64,000 nucleotides of DNA from Patiria miniata. Lineage: Eukaryota; Echinodermata; Asteroidea; Valvatida; Asterinidae. A program made the translations under genes and the position numbers. The stretch lies in the NCBI RefSeq assembly GCF_015706575.1, contig NW_024037069.1, positions 43,097,553-43,161,552 on the forward strand. Reading direction: 5' to 3'. The notes under the pieces were generated by a model that saw only the letters and a list, made by a program, of their open reading frames with translations, was not told where the DNA came from and ran no database searches. Numbering within the stretch: position 1 is the stretch's first letter; every line of letters starts with the position of its first letter. This document shows positions 11,701 to 23,700 of the stretch, one piece after another.

Positions 11701-14700
11701 AACTTGAGAGGGTCTTCCTTGACGGCCAGGGACTCGTGGCCCTTCCAGACAAACTTGTCTTGCTCCCCGACAATCTGAATTGGGAAACTCTGTAAAGAAA
11801 AACATTAAAATGTTATTTGGTGGTTATTCTGTGGTGGTTTCCACAACTCAGTCTTTTTGGCAGTTTTTGGTGGGCCGGACATCATAGGTTTGCATGCGCA
11901 GTGGGTAGCAAGTTGCATATGACGTCACAAGACCGCACAAACTTATGACCCATCCATTCGCTTGTGAAATCTCTCTAATATGCTAGCTTGGTAAGTCAGA
12001 GTTCTTCATAAAGTTTCTTACCTCGACATTCTTCTCCACTTCCTCGGTTCCAATGTTGAGCACAATGACCTGGCCGGCGGTTCCACCCACCAACAGGGTG
12101 CCGCTGATGGGGCACAGGGCAATCTTCTGGACTCCTAGACGTGGGTCGTCACTGAAGGGATCAAAGTTGCCAACCTGGAGGAACAAAATAATTGCCCGAT
12201 GAGTCTGATAGACTTGTAGGCACTTCTGTACAGGAGCTACATTTATGAGCCAAGTCAAAATCAAAACTGATTCCTCGAGGATTTGTGGTCAAATGTACTG
12301 GTCTGCACATGTATGGCACAAAGTGCACTCAACTAAGTTTATTCTGAATGTGCACAAAGTCATGGCGTGTTTCCGTGAGCGTCAGGCGTTGACGGAAATG
12401 CGTTCAAATATCTCTCCAGGTGGTCTCCCTAAATCTCCCTTTCTTACCAAGGGCAAACGCAGCTATGGTACATGTGCCCTTGGGCAAGTCACTTTGTCAC
12501 TCATTGCTTCTCTCCACCCAGGAGTAAATGGGTACCTGTGAGGGTGGAGATGGTTATTGTGGTTGATTTAAGCTGCTTTGCCCCGAAATGGCAGCATCGA
12601 GCTGTATACTCCCCAGGGAGCTGAGATGGTATTTGGAATGTTTCAATGGCCCAAGGAGCAGGGGGGTAATAATGATGTAGCGCCTTCAGCACAAAAATGT
12701 GAATACATGCACTCTATAAATACCCATTATTATTATTGCTATTATTACCATTGAGGGTTCTTGTGCACGGAGCCCATTGGTATTAGGACTTATTTTCTTA
12801 CCTTACGGAATGGAGGCCACTCTCCCTCAGTCTCCCCAGCCCCGGCATCAGCGTGTTCAGCGTCCGTCAGGAAGGCCTGGGCAGTGCTCAGCTTGTACAG
12901 GAACCTCAGGGAGACGGTGGAGGCATCCCAGAAGCGGACGGTGCCGTCCTCGTGACCCGTCATCAGGAGGTCGTGGGGCGTGGGCAGCTCGGCCAGGTTC
13001 TTACCGCCGTTCATTGGCCACTCCTGGAGGACAAGACAAAACAGGCGTCAATTTTATTACGGTACAATCATGTCCCTGGATTTTTTTCCTTGGCCACTTT
13101 TGTGGGCTAAGGATATTAGGACATCTTAAATTTGGTGAAATCGATCCCAAGATGCGTAGCAAGTTAAGACGAGTCACCCTTCTTAAGACGTGTCTTAGCC
13201 ATTCCTTACCCTCTGGGAGGTGGTACTAGCCATCTGTTGCTCCCCTGCTGCAGTGATCTTGTCCCACAGCTCCGAGGGGACGTTGCTGACGTGTTGCTGA
13301 CAGGTGATTGCCGAAGCATGCAAGGAGGACAGGTAGGGAAGGTTGAAGACTGGCCAACTGCAATGTAGGAATTTTAAGACAAATTGAAAAAATAGGCATG
13401 ATACATGTACTTGTCATTTAAAAACAAATAGTCTGAAACTTAGATGAAAGGTCAAAAGACAAAAGTAAGGTATATTGTATATTTCCGTGGGAAATGACTT
13501 AGACTAAAGTCGTGTCTAAATTCGGGCGATTCACAATGCAGTGCGCCACCAAGAGTTTGCCAAGTAGTTCGGACACCGACTGAGATATGTTGAGTCGGAT
13601 CTTACCAAGTGGGGGTCAACATTCGGCTGAAGCCTGGAGTGAATGTCATGTAATTGTTGAGCAAAAACACATTAGCAGCCACAACTTCAAAAGAGCTGTG
13701 GTTAAAACTGGACACAATTCCCTGGCTCTGCTAACCACAGAATTCCGCCCTTACAATCCAATTTGGTGCTAACATCTCTAGCAGTAAAACTCTATGCTAA
13801 TACTGCAAGCACAGAATCCTTAGTGTCCATGTACAATATGAGTCCCCATGACCAAGTACTGAATCAAAAACTCCTCTTTGTCGTCACTGGAATTCTAGCG
13901 ACAAGATAAAGAAAAACATAAGCCAAGACGCACGGTGTTCCAAGGCATTCCTTCAACACCAACTGATTTGCATATTGTAGCCTAGCAGCGTCAGGTCGTT
14001 GTTCTCACTTCGTACAGTACGTGTGAGCGCATAGTGCACAGCTACTGGCCGACCAACGATCATCAGACACTTTCATCAAACACCTTGACCAAGGCTACAA
14101 GTTCCTTGACTTACCCTTCTGTCTGCAGATCAATGAAGACAATCTCCTCCTCAGCCAGGACAACCAGAGTGTGGGGCTCATCAAACTCTGCAGAAAAATA
14201 AGAACAATCAATCATACAAGTCAATAACCCAACCAGGGATTGATGACTGGGATAGCTACGGTAATTGTCCGAGATATTCTATTGACGGTATTGGACACCA
14301 TTAGCACAATTTTGGTCAGAAATTGCCTCAGATCGCACCAAAGAGCATCTAGAATCCAAAAATGTTTCGGGGCCCTTAAGCAGGCCCTGAACCCCACGTC
14401 GTAATTTTTGGGACCCACTTTAAGGGGGACCACATTTTTTTTGTTGGCCTCCCAAATATTGTGTTCTGGATCCACCCTTGCTCTCAATCCAACACCAATA
14501 TAATAAATTGCACTCTACAACAATATTCCGCAAGTCCAGAATTGTCATAGCTTGTGCAATATATTCTTCTATCCCCCTCATAGCCATATTAAATATAAAC
14601 GTTTGGCCCTCTTACCATAGACAGAGTCCACATCCGACATGGTGAAGAAGTCAATGACTTTAGAGGTGAAGTCCAAGACGACGTGCTTATTATTGCCCTG

Positions 14701-17700
14701 CATGACGGTCACGCAGTGGCGATCACCGTAGCTGGCCCGCGGCATACCGCCGGAGAAGATCATGAAGGGGTCGCTGTGGGTACAAACACAAATTTAGATC
14801 AGTTTTTAGCAAGATGGATGATATGAATCACTGTATTGTGCAATAATTCAGTGTTTTAATAAATGGTCCAACTAAACCCTGCTCCCAAATCCCCTCCAAT
14901 CACATTAATATCACAACCCATCCCCTTTCTATACCCTCTCAACAAGCATGTCATCCTCCTTTCACCACCCTTTCCAGACAAGTGTGTATTTGCCTGCAAT
15001 CGGGGACCCCCTATTGTCCCTCTTTTGTTTGTAATACTAACTTTTTAGGAAGACCTCACATGTTTTGTACACAAATCCAAATTGAGGACCTCTCGGGAAT
15101 TCACTTTTGAGGAAGACATCCCATATGTTTAGTACACCAATCCACATTGAGGACCTCTCAGGAATTAACTTTTTAGGAGGACCTCCCATATGTTTTATGC
15201 ACACCGCCAAATTGGGGACCTCTCGGGAATTAGGGACCCTATTGTCCTCTATTGAATGCAGAAACAAACTCAACAACCCTGTAACTCCTCCCTCCCCTGC
15301 TCAAATTTCACTCTTTTTTCTTCCTACGGTACCAACCCCGTTTTCAAAATGGTGGTTTTTTTTCTTGGCACGCATTTAGTTGAGTGTTGGTCTTTTTTTT
15401 TGATGTAGTAGATCAATTCGTTTGGAGTGTGGCTGTATTCTCTGTATGTGCTATTTATATCAGGTAATTTGGTTAGAGTTGGAAATGATTATTTCTACTC
15501 AACTTTTGCTTGATTTTATATAAATGTTTATTGTTTATTGTTAATTTTAACACCATTTATCCCGAGTCCTATTTCCCCCAGCCCCTCCCTTCTTATGTTA
15601 ATCTACAATTCCACCGCTGGCGGCAAACCGGTAGAAATCAAATAAACCATTATCTACCCATCTATCTCAATACTTAAACTTCCGACGATTTGTACTCGAA
15701 ACTTTCCTCAATCCTCTGAGGTGTTTTTCTCCACTTTTAACTAAGAAGAGCATCAAAAGCAATAGTTGCTGGGCTGTACTCCCAAACCCTCTAAACCTGC
15801 CCAGTGGATTTTGAAAAAAAAATCTGGAAGAGTTGCGCTAAATTTTGCTCCCAAACCCCCAAATCTCTTTGGCCATTTCAGTGGATGGGAACACTTTCCC
15901 ACAGATTGCAAGCCGAGGATTAAAAATAAATCAAAAAATATAAACTGAAATCATGAAACCGTTTTATAAAAAAATTCTCCCATAAATTATCTAGTAATAA
16001 TTACTAAATGAAAGAAAATGCTGATAAAGTTCCAAAAACCTTTTCACTTTCGATTGGTTTAAAACAACAATCCCTTTGTGCACATGTATGCAATTCAACA
16101 TGTGAAAATGTGTGTAACAATAAGGAAATCATGACGATATGTGTTGCATTTTTATAAAAGGAATTATAAAATAGAAAACTTTCCATGCTTAGCTTTTAAT
16201 AGCTCTGATTTCAGAAGAAAAAACAAACAACTCTAGCTTCGAAACATTATAAATTTGGTAATAAAATTGAGTAGTTTCAAAACAAAAAGAGAGAAGGCGC
16301 TAACACTAGTTTACAAAACCAGAGAATGAGGAAAGTGCCAGTAGCAATTCGACAGGAAATTCAATAACTCAACGACCACCAATACTTTGTTTCCCTGTTG
16401 GTCTCCCCAGGGTACTTGAAGTGCTTCCTGCTACTTGTTCTAAAGGGGTTTTCCCCTCGCCATAACACACATGTTCTTTGACACTTGGTAGGGCCCAAAA
16501 GTCAATTTTGCATTGATGGAACAGGGCCAGTTGGTTGCAGGTTTAAAATCATCTGGGAATGTAATTAGAGGCTATGCGTCCTTCATCTTCGTATGGGCTA
16601 TTCTAGATTTGGTCATAAGCCTTCTCATGTTTGGTTTGAGAGCATTTGTTACAGTGATTGTGACGAAGTTTGACCGAACTATCATGGTCACCTGAGCAAC
16701 AGTCGTGGTATAACTGGTCAATGTGCACGGTTGGATTGGCAGGCAGGAAGGCAGGGTCTAATGTCCATCTCTATTTTCAATGTTTAACAAACTGCCATCC
16801 ACTTATGAAGGAAACTACAGGCACAGAACACTTGGATTTTCTTAAAAGTTAGTTTTGCACTCCAAGAGATAAAGATACTAGGCACGTTTTCGATCTGACT
16901 TTATTTGAGCATGTGGTGGAAACAGTGACCCCAGATGACCCCAGATGACCCCTTGTGACCTCTCACCTCTTGGTAGTCAGGTATTTCAGCTTGTTGATGG
17001 CCTTGCAAGGGAATGGTCCTGCAACAAGAGAAATGAGAACCAAACAAAAGTGCTTTTTAAAAATATATATACATTTTGAAGAATCTGAAAATATCAAGAA
17101 TTTAGCAAGCATGTCATTTTGACTCAAAAATCAGACTGGAATTTTGTCTGTGTGGAATTTTGATAGGTAGAAAAATATCTCCGCTAAATTATCTGTGATA
17201 TGTGCTAAAATCTCTCCGAATAGTAGGAAATATATAACGTTTGCTTTTGCTGTAATTTTCAGAAATGGATGAATTTGGGAGTTAGTGTTTTATAGCAAAT
17301 ATTGTTACACTGGACTTGGTTAAAGTTTTGTGTTCAAAGATGCTGGAAAAAGTACCAAAAAAAATACTGTTCTTGTAGTCTGGGTCCCTGACCCTACTTC
17401 AGATCAAACAAAGCAATCAATAGAGTTGGGAATTGTCAGGTCAGGGAACCAGACTAGCTGGCCTTCACCCGTTCATGGATATATATGTAACCGATTGCAA
17501 ACAAAATGCGGACTAACTAAATTCAGCACTGTGGGGGCAGTATTTGAAAGTCAGTTTTGATACAAAAACTCCACTTTTCTTGAAAATGACAGCACACCAG
17601 GTGCCATGATTTCACAGGATGCTTGAGACTATTATTCACTTACAGTCAAGTAAGGTATTTCATAAAAATTGGGTCGTTTGTTTTTTGATGTTTGCAAATA

Positions 17701-20700
17701 TTGCATATTACGGTACCTGGTACCTTCAATTATAGGCATACCGGTACATGTACTGCATACTGCATGTTGGCTTTCTCTGCACCATCAGGGAAAAGTGACA
17801 TGGAAGCAGCTAAACTAAAAAATCTCTCACAAATTTCTGCCCGGTTAATATTAATAAATGAATACACTTGAGTTCCAGTTCTTACCAATGCTATCATCAT
17901 GCTTGCAACATATGCACATTCAATTTGTACTAGAATAAACCGCAGCCTATTTCAAAATGGTAGGAATTGCCTTTTCCTTTCAATGTATTCCTTTCAATGC
18001 CAACTTTTGTTAACTCATGTTAATTGCTGCATGCAAACCATGTTAAATCTTTCTAATGCATTTAACATTCTACAAAATCTTTTCCAATTTTGCACAAGAT
18101 GAAAGTTTTTTGCAGATTGATTGTTGTTACTTTCTTTTTAATTAAATGAAAGGATTGCTAAACAATGTCGATGCTTTGGTTAGTTTAATAGTGTACAGGC
18201 ATGATTAAGTGAAGTTGGTGGGATTTCTGGATGAAAGTTATTTCTCAGCTAGCTTGGAAGACAACAGGTGCACATTATAGATGGGAGAGGAAATGGTGCT
18301 AAGTGCATGGAGGATCTGTCCAAAAAAAAACTTATGCAAAATACTTCTGAAATGTAGAAAAAAAATTTAAAATGTGACTATGGGGTCTTGCATGCAAACT
18401 GCCACCCTGTCTGTGTGCAAAAACAGTCAAAAGATTTATCTTTTCTTTTCGCTTTTTTTTATTTGATTTTTCTTTTGTTTTTGGAGGGTCATTGTCTTAC
18501 CATTCAATTCTTCCCCATCTATAATTGGACTATTCTTGGTCCCTGATGGGCAGGTGGTGGGAGGAACATCAAATAGTGGGGAAAAGAAACACAAAGTGGT
18601 AACAAAAAAAGGGTGATTCGGGAGATTCAACTTGAAGACGAGGGGTGTGACAAAGAGAACATGGTTAAAACATGAGGTGGGGACAAATTAATGAACAGAA
18701 TAAATGGTTTTGAAACAGAACGAAGAGTATAGCAGAATCCGGCGACCAGAATTAGAAGCCGCTACTGCGGTGGTGCCACGCTCACGCGCGCGTTCTTCAG
18801 GACAAGGCGCGCACATTTTGGTAACTCTTTTGGTCAAAGTAGCACGAAGAATGTGCGTACTACATGAGCACAACTCGCACGAGCCTGGTTCCACCTCAGA
18901 AAATGGCTGTCACCGGAGTAGTCTATAAGTTTTGTCACTACTGACACCGGCTTCAGATTGGCATGTCAGAAATCAAGCCGAACCAAATTATTCTGAAGAT
19001 GTGAGCAAAGTAAAACTAAAGAACTCAATGTTAAAACAGTTAGTACAGTACGTGTTGAAAGCTGACTTTTGCAAATTTTTTTTAATGAATCTAGCCTTGT
19101 CAATGGAAAATGAAAGCTTTCCAGTTTGAAACTCAAATCTACTTGAATCGACCCGAGTCGCTCCAGATATTTTTCGGTACGTTGTGTCTCTGAGGTCAGT
19201 GTAACTTAGTGCAACAGTCTGAAACCAGCGTAAAGCCTGGTTCATACTTCACGCGACAGTGAAACAGCGAAAGCGTAGCCAATTTCATGACGTTAACAAT
19301 TAAAGTTTTACTACGACGATCACCGTTACCCTAATGAATTCACTTTGCTAAAAATACAGAACTATGAACCAGCCATACATGTAAGTCAATTGTAACTCTC
19401 TGAATAAGCCTCTGTACTGATGACATCACACTTTGTTTCCTGTGCACTTTCCTATGGAGCCTGTGGGGGCCCAAGGTCCACTGAGCACCATAGGAAAGCA
19501 CACACGTGAACAAAGCGTGACGTCATCAGTACAGAGGCTTATTTAGGCCCTCATGTTAAATTCACTGTGATCACCATTGAATCATCTGGATTAATAAGGA
19601 TTAATGAATTAGCTCCGTGTACCATAGGTAATAACAGGCTCCTTCTCCGGCTGGGAGGACTCCGAGACATTCCAGACACAGTGACTGCCGTCGTTGTGAG
19701 CGCTGGTGAAGCGCAGGCCGTCGCGATGCCAACACAGCGACTCCAGCTGCTGGTTACTGACAAACGTCTTCTCGGCCGTCAGTTCCTTGGGGTGCCAGAC
19801 CACGATCAGGCCCCGGTTGTAGCCAATCAGGAGCTGGTAAAGTGGAGAGTCATTTGCATATAGGGAAACAAATCGTTAATCAAGATTGTCAAACACTCTG
19901 GGAGTCTACACAGAAATTGACATTTGAGAATGTTTTAACCCCGACTCCCCAGGCACTTTTGCTAAGATGTAACCACAATACTGCAAAATCCTCCAACTGC
20001 CTCCATGTAAATGTGGTCCTTGGAGGGGTGACCACAACCTCAATCCTGCAAAATACTCCAGCAATCACTGTCAATATGTTGAGGCAGAGCCAGTGACATC
20101 CTGGAGAAGTGCGGAGGATTTCAAGTATAATCTAGGCCAAAAATCTAGGCACGGCTGAGCATAAACAACTCAAGGTGCGGCCCAAGACCCTGACACAGTG
20201 CATCCTCCAAAATCAGCAACACGTTTTTGCTATATTGTCTCAATCCTACCAAATCTCAATTTTGCAAAGAGGATTTAGGAGAATTTGGGAAGGTTAGGGT
20301 TAAAAAAGTAGGATGGTTTAACTTAGGACTTCTTTCCGAAGAAAGTCCTAAGTCAAAACGAAATTTGCTGTGAATGTTATACATTTGCTTGACTTAGGAA
20401 GCAGTATTATTTATTCAGTCTCTCACCTTTTCTTCATCGGTAGGGTGCTGAGCAATGGCCTCCACTGGGCCAGGGTTGACCTTGTAGTCATCGGGAACGC
20501 TGAAGGAGGAGGAGGAATCACGTAACCTGGTTAGAGACGGGGTTAGAAACCAAGCCAAGTAGTTGGTTGGAAAAAAATGTGAAGCGTGTGAGGAAGAACA
20601 CACACAGACGACAGGAGACAAGACAGAAAACAAAGAAAGAAATCCACCGATTAAAAGAGTGTTTGTTAGATCATGGTATGAGTACATATGAGTTGTGGTT

Positions 20701-23700
20701 CATGAGCATTTGCAGCCTCAACAGCTAAGCAGGGCCTAATTTCATGGCTCTGCTTACCACAGAATTCCGTACTTACCATCACCATTTTAAGCCAACTGCG
20801 CTAGCCAAAAAATTCTGTGCTTACCCTGTAAGCACAGAATCATTAGTTACGGGATGTATGCATGCGTAGAAGCCAAAATTCCTTGCTAACTTGTGAAATA
20901 CGCTTATTTTAAGCACGGAATTTTCTGTGACAGTAAGCAGGGATTTTTCGCAAATGGTAAGCAGAGCCACGAAATTGGGTCCTGGTTGGTCAGTTCCAAA
21001 TAATTCAAAGCGCTGTTACTGATACCATGATGTAACAAAAACAATTATTGAGTGTCCTCATGAGGCTCATGGGATTTTGTACACCGCTTGTGTCATTTGC
21101 TTCCATACATGTAGCTCTTTGTTTCCCGTGGTACACAAAATACCATGAACAACTCAACCAACAGTCAACAACTGCTTAGTGCTACCAGCCATCTCCCCAC
21201 CCTCGATGTGGCAAAGAGGGGTGCCATTTGCCCCTCCCATACTACTAGTGCACACAGGATGGGTTAATGCCACATTGACGTCATGGATAAGCCAATTTGT
21301 TAATTTGTTGCCAGGAAGAGAATTTCCCAATATTGATTAAAGTAATTCCTGTTAGCCTTTAAGGTGTAAAGTCAGGCCAGCATTGATGTTTTCTCCCAAT
21401 TTCAGTTACCAAGAACTTGTTGTTAATCTTATTTGTGTAGTGCCATTTATATATCCTACCAACTGAAATTTAATTTAAAAATGCAGTCAGAATAAATGGT
21501 TGACTTGAAGGTGCTGGTATGTACGTGTATGTGTAAGTTTCTTGTCAGTTTTGACACTGAGGGAATGATGTTTAATTTGCATTGGAAAAGTGCGTGACAT
21601 GCTGTAAACATGCTCAAAACTTAGTTGACAATGTACATCAGTATGTACGGTACCCGATAAGCCCATGCCAAAGAGTGTTTTGGGGCAAATCCAGCATTTT
21701 AGAAGAAAATGTAACGTCCGTGAAAGAGCTAGCTAATTATGATATCTAATTAATGATTAGATAGATATACATGTATGATCGAAACTCCTAGTCTGTAATC
21801 TCCTTGACCATTAGGCCTACTTGGTGAAGAATGTATAAGATTTGAAAAATACATTTTCAGGTTTATTCACTGAGCTCTTTAAGTACAAAAAAGTCTCATT
21901 TGTGATGTCCGTGATGGTGGAATAGCCCTTTAACACATAAACAAGTCGTATAACTTGTGTATATTATTTAAAATGGACCTACATTGTACATTAGCAAAGG
22001 GTATACATGTACTTATTTTTAAATTTATCTTCACATAAATTACTGTTTATTTGAAAACTGTTAGCCATTAAAAACTTCCTTTCTTTTGAAGTGTTTGCAT
22101 CTTTACCACACAAATATGGGAAAATGCAGCTGTGTTGCTCATATTACCACACATATGAGTTGCTGTGTTTTGGCAAATGGTTAGATAAATATATTTTTTG
22201 GCAAGCGCTTCAGCATTAGTATCAAGTGTCGTAATACAGAAGGGGACTGAAATGTTAGACTTTTGCTTTGGCTTAAAGTCAGCACTTTAATAGAAAAAAA
22301 TGCATTAAAATGATTTGCATATTATGATTTGTTGATGTTTCATGCATTTGAGTTTCAGTGTGGGTGGATGATGATGAGAATGAAATGCAAAAAAAAATAA
22401 AGAAAACCTGTGGAATGAAGAAACGAAGGAAAATTTAAGAAGCCTACAGGCAACAGGTATTTAGATAGGTCAGTGAAGATAAAATTTACTTATATGTAGA
22501 AGTCAATAGAATTCAGCGATTTTTTTTTTCTAACAGGCCTGTGTCAAGTTATTTCTCGAGCACAGTAAAAATGTTAACAATTGATGTTTATATTTTCCCT
22601 TAATCCATACATCTTGAGGATGGAAAAAAAAAAAACACCCAAAAAAATAGAATACGAAAAAAATTGAGAGACAAATTTGCATGGTAGGCCTACCGGTAGG
22701 TCTACTGATCTGAGTTAATATTGATATTTTTTTAATAATAAAAAGGGAGAAAAATATTACTTCAAGCAACAGCTCTGAAGGACTGCGCTGTAAAAATCCA
22801 TGTGCAATTCACAAAACATGAACAACTGATGAACATGTTACATGTATCTATAATTGCCTTAGCACTATTCACATGCCCAGTATGCTGCATGACTCAGCCA
22901 CACGACATCACCACTCGTGCGTGTCCCTCCCCACCCCGCATGTACCGAATTCCCTAGTCGACAAAAAGCTGGTAACCAGAGCAGGGTACCGAGTAAAATA
23001 TACACTACTGCATGTGGCCCACGAGACTTTATGGTCAGATCGACACCACCCCTAATCTACATGCCGATTACATGTAGAGTGACTCGAGCTTGTTTGTTAA
23101 TATGATGACGCTCGGTTTGAGAATGTCTGGCCCTTCAGACAAGGGATGAAAAAAGAGAGACTTCTGATCACCGTGGCAACCATGGCAGGTGCTCCTCCAG
23201 GGAGACAGACAATATTTGCTCCTGTTGCTGCGAGGACATTTTGTTACAAGACGTGTGAATTAAACACCAGATACATTCAATTATAAAAAAAGAAAGATCA
23301 GTTACCTACCGGTGCATGTACATTGTAAATATAAATGCGCCAAAATTGACAAATTAAATTTGGAAGTTAAAGATGCGTTGCCCGTGCTATTTTCGAGTTT
23401 CACCTCGGGGAAAAAAAAAAGAAGATTTTTTTCCAATGGCTGTTTTTCTATCCATATAAAAATTAATCACTTTTAAATGAGACATCGAAGGAGAAAATCC
23501 ACCGTCGTGCAGTTATTGAATTATTTCTTCACGAAATTCAAATTATTGGTAGCTAGACATTAATTGGGCTCTCGCAGGGCAGGTTAATTTGTGCACAAAG
23601 TGAAAGCCCTTTCTCAGAGGGTTGGAGATGCCCATAATCTCAATACAGTAGATTTTTTCATTGAACCAAAACATACAACTTGACCATTTTTCAGGAGAAA

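Noticed and set aside
10992-11795. 267-codon plus-strand open frame
   Set aside because: It is the antisense of the GC-rich LLGL exon 11328-11789 extended by AT-rich intron; no family resemblance. The minus frame is the conserved one.
12777-13229. 150-codon plus-strand open frame
   Set aside because: Antisense of the [11 protein letters not shown] exon and neighbouring intron.
15039-15231. CRISPR-like array
   Set aside because: Units are direct, contiguous and diverged, without distinct spacers, in a eukaryotic intron.
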